From: Labia minor
Taxonomy: Eukaryota; Arthropoda; Insecta; Dermaptera; Spongiphoridae
Reading direction: 5' to 3'
Assembly: GCA_963082975.1 (NCBI GenBank)
Contig: OY720346.1
Span: forward strand, 34,995,787-35,059,786
DNA length: 64,000 bases
Part shown: piece after piece, positions 1 to 8,896 of the stretch
Layout of the letters: the number at the start of each line of letters is the position of its first letter
How positions within the stretch are numbered: the stretch's first letter is position 1
Position numbers and translations under genes: made by a program
The notes under the pieces: generated by a model
Seen by the model: the letters and a program-made list of their open reading frames with translations, nothing else
Database searches by the model: none
Told to the model about the DNA's origin: nothing

Positions 1-819
1 TGTGTTAATATTTTTATAATTTGAAGGTGAATGAGAATCTCATCTTACTCTTAACAAGGTTCAATTTGATTTTCATTCTTAGAAATCACATTAAATATAT
101 AGGTAGTTGCTTGTTATTATTAATGAAATTGCAATTTAATGATGTATTTTAGGTATATGTAGTTTGAGTAATGATAAAATATGAAATTAGTATTTTGATA
201 TATAATAATATAATAAAAACGTAGATACAAAAAAAAAATATAATCGCAATGTGAAAGAGATTTCTTTATATATTATAATTAAACAGATTGTGTTTATGAA
301 TAATACATAAACCACTTTTTTTACTAGTTCTATTTAATTTATTTTAAAAATACTGAAATTTAAAAAAAAAATATTTAAATATTATTTTTATTAATTATTT
401 TCAAATATTGATTTTATTTTTTTTTAACTGAATATATAAAAATTAATTTAAGATTAATTAAATTGACTAAAATCTAATAAATGAATTAATTTTTTTTTTA
501 ATATACAATATTAGATATAACAAATAAAAAAAACTCTTGATCTATGGTGGACAAAGTGCATTGAACTTAGAGGAGAATTGAAATTGAAATTATTTCAAAG
601 AAATATTTTTTTCATGAAAAATATAGTTCTTATAATTTAAAAATATAGTTCTTATAATTTAAAAAACAAAAACCTTTAAATGTAAATGATACCTAATAAA
701 TGAATTTTTTGCTAGAATATTACAAAATAAGCTGGAGTGGATTAAATAACATATATTATATTTAAATTAAATTTAATTAATTATTTTAAAAATTAAAATT
801 AATAAATAATATTTATTAA
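1..819. other. AT-rich DNA, no gene seen
   Basis: Very AT-rich sequence with short A and T runs and no coding signal on either strand. A 19-base unit is duplicated in tandem near 621-660. Nothing else stands out. Confidence 0.6.
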
Positions 820-868
820 ACCAGCGCGTGTTTGGCCCTTTGTGGATGGCTTCACGTCACGTGCTGGT
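820..868. repeat. Short GC-rich inverted repeat with CACGTG
   Basis: ACCAGCGCGTG at 820-830 pairs with CACGTGCTGGT at 858-868 (10 of 11 positions), with a 27-base loop. The right arm contains an E-box, CACGTG. It is a GC-rich island in AT-rich DNA. It could be a hairpin or part of an unrecognised repeat. Confidence 0.4.
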
Positions 869-1289
869 GCGTGATTTGCAGTGTTAAAAAATTAATTCCG
901 TTACTTTCGGCGATTTAATCAAGCTGAAATTCTATATATAGCAGTTTTATACAATTTTTAATCATGCAAAAAACTATCAAACATATAGCTTTATTTTTAC
1001 GGTCACTTTAGAGGAAAAAATCAAAACGTTGTAGGTAATGACCTTCTTCCGATTGAGCTACCTTTCTCAAAAGTTAATAGAAAACTACGAATTTTGAATA
1101 ATGCCCGTATACCAAATTTCATGATTCAAGCTCAAACCGTTTTTTCGTAATCATGTTTACACAGAGAGTGAGAGAGAGACATTTTTCTCAACCTTAGTAA
1201 AAATGATTCAGGAACCTTCAAAACTGGCGAAATAGTAAAAATGAAGATACCTTCAAAACCTATAAAAACATCAAAATCTCGACATCAAA

Positions 1290-1618
1290 AATTTTCGTGA
1301 TCGCAATACTATCTCTGGCGAGATAAAAACATAAATCTTATCTTATATTATACTAGCAAAATTTGAATATGTTTATATTTGTATTTTTGAAATATTAAAC
1401 CCTCTAAGGATTTTTTTGAAATTCACACCATAGATAATTTTTATAAAATAAAATCGATTGTATTGGTTTCCGCCTCTAGAAAAATCATCTTTGTTAGTTT
1501 TTTCTTAATTTAAAATAGGAATTTTAATAATATAAAAATAATAAAAAATATTATAAATAAAATAAAATTAACAATATTTACTTTAATAATATTTTGTAAT
1601 CAAATTACGAAATATATA
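1290..1618 (+). repeat. Diverged relative of the HINE/TGACGTCA repeats
   Basis: The stretch contains words shared with the repeats at 25.6-26.1, 33.7 and 58.2 kb (a TCTTATATTATACTAGCAAAA-like start, then a gattttttt-gaaattcacacca block) and with the HINE interior (attggttt, aaaaatcat, tagttttttcttaatttaaaa, attataaataaaataaaatt). It stops where the BEL retrotransposon begins at 1624. Recognition is by shared words only. Confidence 0.45.
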
Positions 1619-1623
1619 CATAT
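1619..1623. repeat. Left target-site duplication of the BEL element
   Basis: CATAT here is repeated exactly at 6240-6244, directly after the right LTR. Five bases is a normal duplication length for LTR retrotransposons and fixes the element ends at 1624 and 6239. Confidence 0.9.
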
Positions 1624-2711
1624 TGTTTCCGCATGGAACCTGAATTCAAATAAATTTGAATTCCCGCCCTCTGACTAAGTTTAAATAGTAATTAAGTTAA
1701 TATTTATAAATATTAGTGTTAATTAATTATATAATGTAGTTTAATATTTTTAAGTTAATTTAATTTATAGTTTTAAATATTTAATTGTTATTGTCATAAA
1801 TTCATGAGGTTGACCACCCCCCTCCCTTACTATCTACATATAAAAAGACAGGCCGAGCTCTCCGGAGCCCCGCTGCTGTTGTCCCTGTCGCCCGAGTGCT
1901 ATTGCCTTTGTCTGTCGCTGCGGCCTGTTGTTTTTATCTGCTCGTCCACTGCTTACTGGGGCTTTTTGGCCCACCGACGCCTTATTCGACCCGTTCGAAT
2001 TTACAACTCGAACGCGGTGCTTTTGGGGTCGTCGACGAGGCTACAGATTGCAGCCGCCGGTCCTGTGCTCCAGAGTTTGTCCCGAGGGGGCAAACCCAGT
2101 GATTCCTGAGGGGATCATCTCTACCTTTGGATCCGTGCTAGTCCATTCATCCCGTTGGAAACTCGAGGAGGGTCCAAAGCCAATTGATCGTTGGATCAAT
2201 TGCGAAACCAGCAGAGAAGACATCCAGGCAGCGAACGGCAGCGTAAACCCCCATTTAATTCAATTCCCGGTGGTCAGATAAGTGCACTTATGAACACTTT
2301 GAACTATATTAATTTTAGATTGAAAATTTAGATTTAAGTTGATATATAAAAATATTTAGGTGACCCTAAATATAATTAATCCGTTTTTAATTGAACCTAA
2401 TTTTAATTTAATTAAATATTGAAAAAGTTGATTATAGAGTTTTCTTTAGCGATCTTTTTTCAATTCCAAATCCCTAATATATTAAACATTCGACCTTTAA
2501 TACAGTCCATTTAAATTTCCAGGTGCGATAGAAGTGAAGAGGTTGCTATCGTAATTTTATTAATTCCTCTTTTTAGCCTTCGAGCAAAATTAATATATAT
2601 TAAGGATTCATCCCCTTCCATTTCCTCCCACTTTCAATTTTCAGGAACAATAGCTTTCTATTATTTTTTAGGTCTTACAAGCCTCTATAGTCGATGTATC
2701 AAGCGGATACA
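1624..2711 (+). repeat. Left LTR of the BEL element
   Basis: It is 1088 bp, begins TGTTTCCGC and ends GGATACA, and matches 5152-6239. It has AT-rich flanks and a distinctly GC-rich core (about 1803-2281). Overlapping short open frames in the core (up to 117 codons, 1928-2281) occur in both LTRs. They look like composition by-products or remnants, and I recognise no protein in them. Confidence 0.93.
1839..1847 (+). promoter_or_regulatory. Candidate LTR TATA box
   Basis: TATAAAAAG lies just upstream of the GC-rich core and is the best TATA match in the LTR. Transcription would be expected to start roughly 25-30 bp downstream, near 1870. The same motif occurs at 5367-5375 in the right LTR. No transcript evidence is available. 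Confidence 0.5.
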
Positions 2712-2724
2712 TCATTAAATTTTT

Positions 2725-2741
2725 TGGTCCTTCGAGCCGGA
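2725..2741 (+). other. Primer-binding site complementary to tRNA-Tyr
   Basis: TGGTCCTTCGAGCCGGA is the complement of an arthropod tRNA-Tyr 3' end (TCCGGCTCGAAGGA plus CCA), from my memory of that tRNA. It starts 13 bases after the LTR end instead of directly at it. It primes minus-strand DNA synthesis. The match covers the whole T-stem and acceptor 3' side. Confidence 0.75.
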
Positions 2742-3043
2742 TAAAATTGAAGATTTTATCTGGTTTTAATTTAATATAAATAATTTATATTAGTTTCAAA
2801 AGAAAGCATTTGTTCTTGAGATAGAATTGCAATAAACATTATATTCAGTTGGAATATTTTTTACCTGACCCTTGCAATAGCAAATTTCCTTTCCATTCAT
2901 TTTCTTTGTCCTTTGTTTGAAAAAAGGTCGCTAAAGTTTTAAAAGGTTCGTTTAAAATTAATATTTTAAAGGATCTTTTAATAGTTATATAAATAATTTT
3001 AGTCTCTCAGGGAGATTAATTAAAATTAAAATAAAATTTTAAA

Positions 3044-5128
3044 ATGTCGAGGGCATTTAAATTATACCACAGAAAATTAAATATATGTGCAGGTTCTGTG
3101 CACACCATCACTTCCGCCTTAGGGGATATAGGTAAGGCCGACTCGGATGTTTTAGAGGTTCGATTAATTCAGTTGGAATCTTCCAATGTAAGCATCAACG
3201 AGGTGAACTCAGATGTTCTCTCAGATGCTTCATTGGGAGATGAAGAAACAACTGAGATGATTAATCGGATTCTGGACATGTCGGGTGGCCTGTTATTAAA
3301 AATTAGGCAGATTAAAAACGAGCTAGAGGCTCGTAGGCAGACTTGCGATAGGCCTAAAATTATGGCAAAGCCAAGGCTGCCTCAATTAGATATTCCCAAA
3401 TTCTCTGGAAAAATTGAGAATTGGGAATGTTTTAAAAATAGTTTTTCTTCGATTGTAGGAGATCGAGATGATTTATCCTCTCTCGAGAAATTAAATTATT
3501 TAAAAGGAGCCTTGCAAGGGGAGGCTTTAGAATGTGTAGGCATGTATCCAATGAAGGGTGAGAATTATAAAATTATATGGGACACCCTCAATAAAAGATA
3601 CAATAGGGAATCGGAAATCGTGTACCGGTTTATTGGGCGGATTATGGATATCCCTAAAGCCACTTCACATTCGGCGAATAGTTTATTCAAAGTATTTTCA
3701 ACGTTTCAGAACGTTTTAAACAATCTTGAGGCGTTGAAAATACAAATAGATGACTGTGACCCTCTTTGGACTTTCTCTCTTCTAGAGAAAGTTGACTACG
3801 AAACAAGGCGGGCATGGTATTATGAAAATAATAATTTCGAACTGCCGAGCATTAAAAAGATATTGGCCTTTTTAGAAAGGAGGTATAATTCTTGCCTAGG
3901 AGCTCAGCCAGGCCTGAGCATTGAAAAGGGCAATAAAACAATAGATCAGGGAAGGGAAAAACCAAATTTTAAAAAAGCAGGCATTTTTCATTCAACGGGC
4001 GGGCTCCCATTCAATTGCAGCATATGTGATAAAAAACACTCTTTGAAAGAGTGTCATAAATTTCAAAAATTATCCCTTGACGAGCGCAAGAGAAAAATTA
4101 GGGAATTGAAGCGATGCTTCAATTGTCTAGGATTAAAACATTCTGCGGCAGACTGTTTTAAACCTCCTTGCGCTCATTGCAATAAAAGATTAAATAAAAT
4201 GTTGCATAATCATAAAGCAATTAATTTAAAGGTAGATGCGTTACAAACGCATATAATGCAGTCGAATGCGGGCTGTAATAATAATAAATTTAATCCATCA
4301 CTATTGGCAACTGCGCAGGTACAAATAATAGACACCGAGGGAAAATTGATAAAGGCTAGGTGTCTATTAGATAGTGGGGCACAGGTAAGCTGTGTTTCGC
4401 TTTCAATGGCGAAACGACTCGGTCATAAAATTGAAAAGACCTCTACAAGTCTATTCAATTTGAGTGGCCGGTCAATGAGAGTAAAAGGGAAGGTTCAGCT
4501 CACCTTTTGCCCTCATTTCGGTACATCGCAAAATTATAAAATAGACCCTCTTGTTTTGGAAAAATTAACAAGTGAACAGCCAATACAACAGGTAAGGATA
4601 CCCCCTTTCACACTGCCGGCAGGTAATAAATTAGCCGACCCAGAATTTAACATACCTGCAGGCATTGATATAATTCTCGGAGCAGAAATATATCCCCTTC
4701 TAATGAAATCGAAAACGAAAGTATTTAGAAGGGATTTACCAAAAGCGCAAGACACCCACCTGGGGTGGGTTCTAATGGGCCCTTGTAAATATATTAATTC
4801 ATATCAACAAGGGTCCAATGGGGAAAGGGTAGGGCAAAATAGGCTACCTGGCTCTAGGCGTGATCCTAGGCAAAGTTATTCAACCAATCGGCAATCTCGT
4901 AAAAAGTGGTTTCGGGAGAACCCTAATGATTTGCGTAATAGATTGGTATTGATACACGATTCCGGCGTGTCCCCCTTGCAATGGAAACTAGGGAAAATCA
5001 TTAAAACCTTTCGAGGAAAGGACAATTTGGTACAGGGGGTTAAAATAAAGACCGAGAGGGGAGAATATAACCTTTCGATCAACAAAATTACATTGCTACC
5101 CGATAGCGTAAATTTAAATAGATTTTGA
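3044..5128 (+). CDS. BEL Gag-protease fused in frame to the Pol C-terminal DUF5641-like region
   Basis: The protein has 694 residues. About residues 105-300 resemble the BEL Gag domain DUF1759 (LPQLDIPKFSG followed by NWECFKNSF). Two zinc knuckles follow: CSICDKKHSLKEC near 324 and CFNCLGLKHSAADC near 357. The retropepsin-like domain (DUF1758) has the active-site D-S-G at D443 in LLDSGAQ and ends near GWVLMGPC (about 580). Residues from about 617 match the DUF5641 tail of BEL polyproteins (QWKLGKI, GEYNLSINKITLLPD). The reverse transcriptase, RNase H and integrase catalytic core that belong between them are absent, yet the frame stays open. The start is the first ATG after the leader and no internal stop occurs. 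The product could form Gag particles but cannot copy or integrate DNA. Confidence 0.9.
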   Translation: MSRAFKLYHRKLNICAGSVHTITSALGDIGKADSDVLEVRLIQLESSNVSINEVNSDVLSDASLGDEETTEMINRILDMSGGLLLKIRQIKNELEARRQTCDRPKIMAKPRLPQLDIPKFSGKIENWECFKNSFSSIVGDRDDLSSLEKLNYLKGALQGEALECVGMYPMKGENYKIIWDTLNKRYNRESEIVYRFIGRIMDIPKATSHSANSLFKVFSTFQNVLNNLEALKIQIDDCDPLWTFSLLEKVDYETRRAWYYENNNFELPSIKKILAFLERRYNSCLGAQPGLSIEKGNKTIDQGREKPNFKKAGIFHSTGGLPFNCSICDKKHSLKECHKFQKLSLDERKRKIRELKRCFNCLGLKHSAADCFKPPCAHCNKRLNKMLHNHKAINLKVDALQTHIMQSNAGCNNNKFNPSLLATAQVQIIDTEGKLIKARCLLDSGAQVSCVSLSMAKRLGHKIEKTSTSLFNLSGRSMRVKGKVQLTFCPHFGTSQNYKIDPLVLEKLTSEQPIQQVRIPPFTLPAGNKLADPEFNIPAGIDIILGAEIYPLLMKSKTKVFRRDLPKAQDTHLGWVLMGPCKYINSYQQGSNGERVGQNRLPGSRRDPRQSYSTNRQSRKKWFRENPNDLRNRLVLIHDSGVSPLQWKLGKIIKTFRGKDNLVQGVKIKTERGEYNLSINKITLLPDSVNLNRF

Positions 5129-5137
5129 CAGTCCGTC

Positions 5138-5151
5138 AAGGGGGGGAGTGA
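5138..5151 (+). other. Polypurine tract
   Basis: AAGGGGGGGAGTGA lies immediately before the right LTR. Such a tract primes plus-strand DNA synthesis in LTR retrotransposons. It follows the stop codon of the open frame by about 10 bases. Confidence 0.85.
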
Positions 5152-6239
5152 TGTTTCCGCATGGAACCTGAATTCAAATAAATTTGAATTCCCGCCCTCT
5201 GACTAAGTTTAAATAGTAATTAAGTTAATATTTATAAATATTAGTGTTAATTAATTATATAATGTAGTTTAATATTTTTAAGTTAATTTAATTTATAGTT
5301 TTAAATATTTAATTGTTATTGTCATAAATTCATGAGGTTGACCACCCCCCTCCCTTACTATCTACATATAAAAAGACAGGCCGAGCTCTCCGGAGCCCCG
5401 CTGCTGTTGTCCCTGTCGCCCGAGTGCTATTGCCTTTGTCTGTCGCTGCGGCCTGTTGTTTTTATCTGCTCGTCCACTGCTTACTGGGGCTTTTTGGCCC
5501 ACCGACGCCTTATTCGACCCGTTCGAATTTACAACTCGAACGCGGTGCTTTTGGGGTCGTCGACGAGGCTACAGATTGCAGCCGCCGGTCCTGTGCTCCA
5601 GAGTTTGTCCCGAGGGGGCAAACCCAGTGATTCCTGAGGGGATCATCTCTACCTTTGGATCCGTGCTAGTCCATTCATCCCGTTGGAAACTCGAGGAGGG
5701 TCCAAAGCCAATTGATCGTTGGATCAATTGCGAAACCAGCAGAGAAGACATCCAGGCAGCGAACGGCAGCGTAAACCCCCATTTAATTCAATTCCCGGTG
5801 GTCAGATAAGTGCACTTATGAACACTTTGAACTATATTAATTTTAGATTGAAAATTTAGATTTAAGTTGATATATAAAAATATTTAGGTGACCCTAAATA
5901 TAATTAATCCGTTTTTAATTGAACCTAATTTTAATTTAATTAAATATTGAAAAAGTTGATTATAGAGTTTTCTTTAGCGATCTTTTTTCAATTCCAAATC
6001 CCTAATATATTAAACATTCGACCTTTAATACAGTCCATTTAAATTTCCAGGTGCGATAGAAGTGAAGAGGTTGCTATCGTAATTTTATTAATTCCTCTTT
6101 TTAGCCTTCGAGCAAAATTAATATATATTAAGGATTCATCCCCTTCCATTTCCTCCCACTTTCAATTTTCAGGAACAATAGCTTTCTATTATTTTTTAGG
6201 TCTTACAAGCCTCTATAGTCGATGTATCAAGCGGATACA
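5152..6239 (+). repeat. Right LTR of the BEL element
   Basis: It is 1088 bp, begins TGTTTCCGC and ends GGATACA, and matches the left LTR with no difference noticed. It is followed by the CATAT duplication at 6240-6244. Confidence 0.93.
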
Positions 6240-6278
6240 CATATTATGTAAATTAAACCACATATTGATATTTGTTAT

Positions 6279-6400
6279 TGTAAATTTATTCAAAAAGTCA
6301 CTTGTCACTGGACGCTCGAACAGTGCAGTCGCTTGATAACGATTGCAGAAGTAGCAATCGAAACGTTGTGTATATTTTGTATTTTTTGAATAAATTTACA
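6279..6400. repeat. Inverted repeat flanking a CGAAACG-type hairpin motif
   Basis: GTAAATTTATTCAAAAA at 6279-6295 is inverted at about 6384-6400 (TTTTTGAATAAATTTAC). Between them is a GC-richer block with a small hairpin (GATTGC/GCAATC near 6341-6359) followed by GAAACG. This arrangement is common in invertebrate retroelement ends. The family is not identified. Confidence 0.4.
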
Positions 6401-6569
6401 TATACATATTATGTTATATCCACAGGCCATACTTTTCTGTCTTTCAGTGAATTAATACGTACGTTTAAGGGGTTTTTAATTTATGTTGTTTTAAATTATT
6501 TGAAATTGTTTCCCATTTATTTATTAATTTTAAATAATAATCTTAATCTTAAATATTCATAGTTCATAA

Positions 6570-6622
6570 GGAATCATTTTTTTAAAGTACCGAGCGCCGG
6601 CTCAGTGATCCAGGTACTATAT
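6570..6622 (+). repeat. 3'-terminal scrap of repeat family B
   Basis: It ends in a GTACCGAGC...CAGGTAC hairpin after a tcattttttt lead-in, matching the ends of the family B copies at 13.6 and 35.3 kb. Only the last ~50 bp are recognisable. Confidence 0.6.
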
Positions 6623-8264
6623 TTTAATAATATAAATATAAAATTCTTTATTATTCTTTAATATATATATTTAGGAATATATTCCTAAATATATATGTAA
6701 ATATAGTATACACACATAGATAAAAAAAAACTATTAGTATTTGTGTGTGTGTGAATAATGTCGTTGAATTTGTTTCATTTCTTTTTCTCTTGATGTGAAT
6801 TTTTCTCTCCCTTTATCTTTTTATTATAACTATTAGCTTAATAAATTGCTAGGTATGTAAATAGAGTAGTCTCATGGTTGTTCTCTAGGGCATCACCACT
6901 CTCCGCCTATAGGGCGTGTGTTTAGGTGGCCTATTATTTACTACCAAAAGAAATGAATTGTGCGAAACAGAGAAAACCGGATTACATTCCATCTCATAAT
7001 TAACTCACTTGGAGGGGCAACAGCCCAAGAATGTTTTTTTTATCTTTTTCAATTCGATGAAACTCAGATTATGATTATTATTTCATAATTTAAATTATTT
7101 AATTTACATAATATTATTAATATTTAAAATACAAAATATCACTATATTCTTGTACGGATCTTATCGTACTATTTAATCTTATTATATATATATACTATGA
7201 AAAAATATATTAAATAATTAAACCTAATAAATGAGAATGTGTGATAAAATGAGCATAAATCACAAGAGTTAAGAAAATATTATAAAAAAACCAAGTTGGA
7301 TTTATTTATATTATAATAATTTATATTAATTAATTAAATTTAATTATTATGCAATAATTATATCGTAATAATTCAATTAATTGTATATATTTAATGTAGA
7401 AATGTGTGTTTTTATTTTTAAATACATTGTTAAGTTTCCTTTGAATACTAAATATGGTCATAAGTACCTATCTATGTAATGTGCATACAATTCCAATTAA
7501 CATTTGTTTCTTTTATCTTATTTTTCTCTTTAATTAATAAGTATCATTACTTATTACAAAAGAGTGCTTATTTCACATGAACAATACTTAATTAAAACTG
7601 CTTTGTTAAATTATTGACTAAGATTGGAATGTAATTTTGATTTACTATTTTATTAAGATAAATATTTTAGATAAAATAAATATAATAATACACAGCAGGA
7701 ATACGGAAACAATATTTTATTTAGAGAGTAAATAAGCTCTAAAGTTACATGTTAAGCTATTATCTAATTTCCAATTCTTTTTTAATGGAAAATATGTATT
7801 GAAATAAATGCAAAATTTTTTGAAATCAATCAATTAATTAATAATTTATTAACCGTTCATTTAATCAATTTATGTATCAAAAAAAAAAATCAGCCTAAAG
7901 CTCTGAATTCCATTATATTTTGTAATTTTAGGGAACACAGTACTCTGTAATTTTATTTTTTTTATTTTGGTTATAACATTTAATAGGTGGCAATTACTAT
8001 GTCAAGAGAATGACACGTTAGATGTCCATCAGACGACGACCACCTCTGAATTTAACATTTAACTAAAAATTGACTATGATTTTTTCAAATATGCAATTAA
8101 TGAACTAAAAAAAAATACATTTCAAAAATGAAGAAAATAACTGATTTGGAAATAACACATTTCTATTATTAGATTTTTTGGGTTAGAGATTGTAATCAAA
8201 TTTAGCATAGAAATAGTTCAAAAATAATATTTTTCATTTAAATTAACAATTAATTTATATTTTT
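6623..8264. other. AT-rich DNA, no gene seen
   Basis: It contains a perfect 34-bp palindrome centred on AGGAATATATTCCT (6663-6696), a short TG run near 6741-6751 and a somewhat GC-richer block at 6850-7035 of unknown origin. No coding pattern is supported. Confidence 0.5.
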
Positions 8265-8896
8265 TACCGACCGACGATAGTAAGGGAGGTATTGTTTTCA
8301 CACCAAATTTCACATGTGGAGATTTTTACATATCTCCACGAATCATGCATTTTCTTAACAGAAAAAAGTATTTTTAGCATGATGTCTGTCCGTCCGTCTG
8401 TCCGTCCGTCCGTATAGATGTGTTCAGCCTGGACGGCTGAACGGATTTTGATGAAATTTGGTATATTTACTTAATGCATCAGTGGGATGAATTGATCAAC
8501 TTTTGGTGCAAATCCTGAAACCGGAAGTGGTAGTATTAGCGATCGACGATAGGAAGGGAAGGGTTATTTTCACACCAAATTTCACATGAGGAGAGTTTTT
8601 TATATATCACCACGAATCATACACTTTGTATTGGTTTTATCCTCGGAAAAATCATATTTATTAGTTTTTTCTTGATTTAAAATTATATGACGTCATCCAG
8701 CCATTCATGACGTCACAGCCTGGTCTTGCATATATATTATAAATAAAATAAAATTAAAAATATTTATGTTATATGCCTATCTGTTTTTTATTACATTAAT
8801 AGATATATTAAAATTATTTGAAATTGTTTCTGTAGCTGGAAATTAATTTACTTCAAACCGTCGGTCGGTTCGGACCTGGCCACAGGTCAACTTATT
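8265..8896 (+). mobile_element. HINE (non-autonomous Helentron-like element), copy 1
   Basis: This full-length ~632-bp copy begins TACCGACCGACGATAG and ends with the hairpin GACCTG-gcca-CAGGTC followed by AACTTATT. An 11-bp subterminal inverted repeat (ACCGACCGACG / CGTCGGTCGGT), a GTCC/GTCT microsatellite near 8386-8413 and a terminal hairpin are the marks of DINE-1/HINE elements. The interior carries two direct modules beginning TTTTCACACCAAATTTCACA, and two TGACGTCA sites at 8688 and 8708. No open frame of note is present. Confidence 0.75.

Larger units (their letters stand above)
1624..6239 (+). mobile_element. BEL/Pao LTR retrotransposon lacking RT, RNase H and integrase core
   Basis: The element is 4616 bp: a 1088-bp LTR, primer-binding site, leader, a single open frame (3044-5128), polypurine tract and a second 1088-bp LTR. 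The LTRs begin TG and end CA and showed no difference by eye, which suggests recent insertion. It is flanked by a perfect CATAT duplication. Full BEL/Pao elements carry about 1700-2000 codons of Gag-Pol; here only 694 remain. Homology runs from Gag through the aspartic protease and then passes directly to the C-terminal DUF5641-like region of Pol. It is therefore a non-autonomous derivative that would need replication enzymes from a complete relative. Confidence 0.92.

Noticed and set aside
1804..2281. Open frames of 68-117 codons in the left LTR (repeated at 5332-5809)
   Set aside because: Overlapping phases in a GC-rich LTR core, no recognisable protein, and identical in both LTRs. Treated as LTR sequence, not genes.
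6334..6364. Possible hammerhead ribozyme (hairpin followed by CGAAACG; similar on the minus strand near 46520)
   Set aside because: The GAAAC half is present but the CUGAUGA core is not (UUGAUAA and UUGAAAAUGA instead), and stems I and III are unconvincing. Left as retroelement-like motifs.
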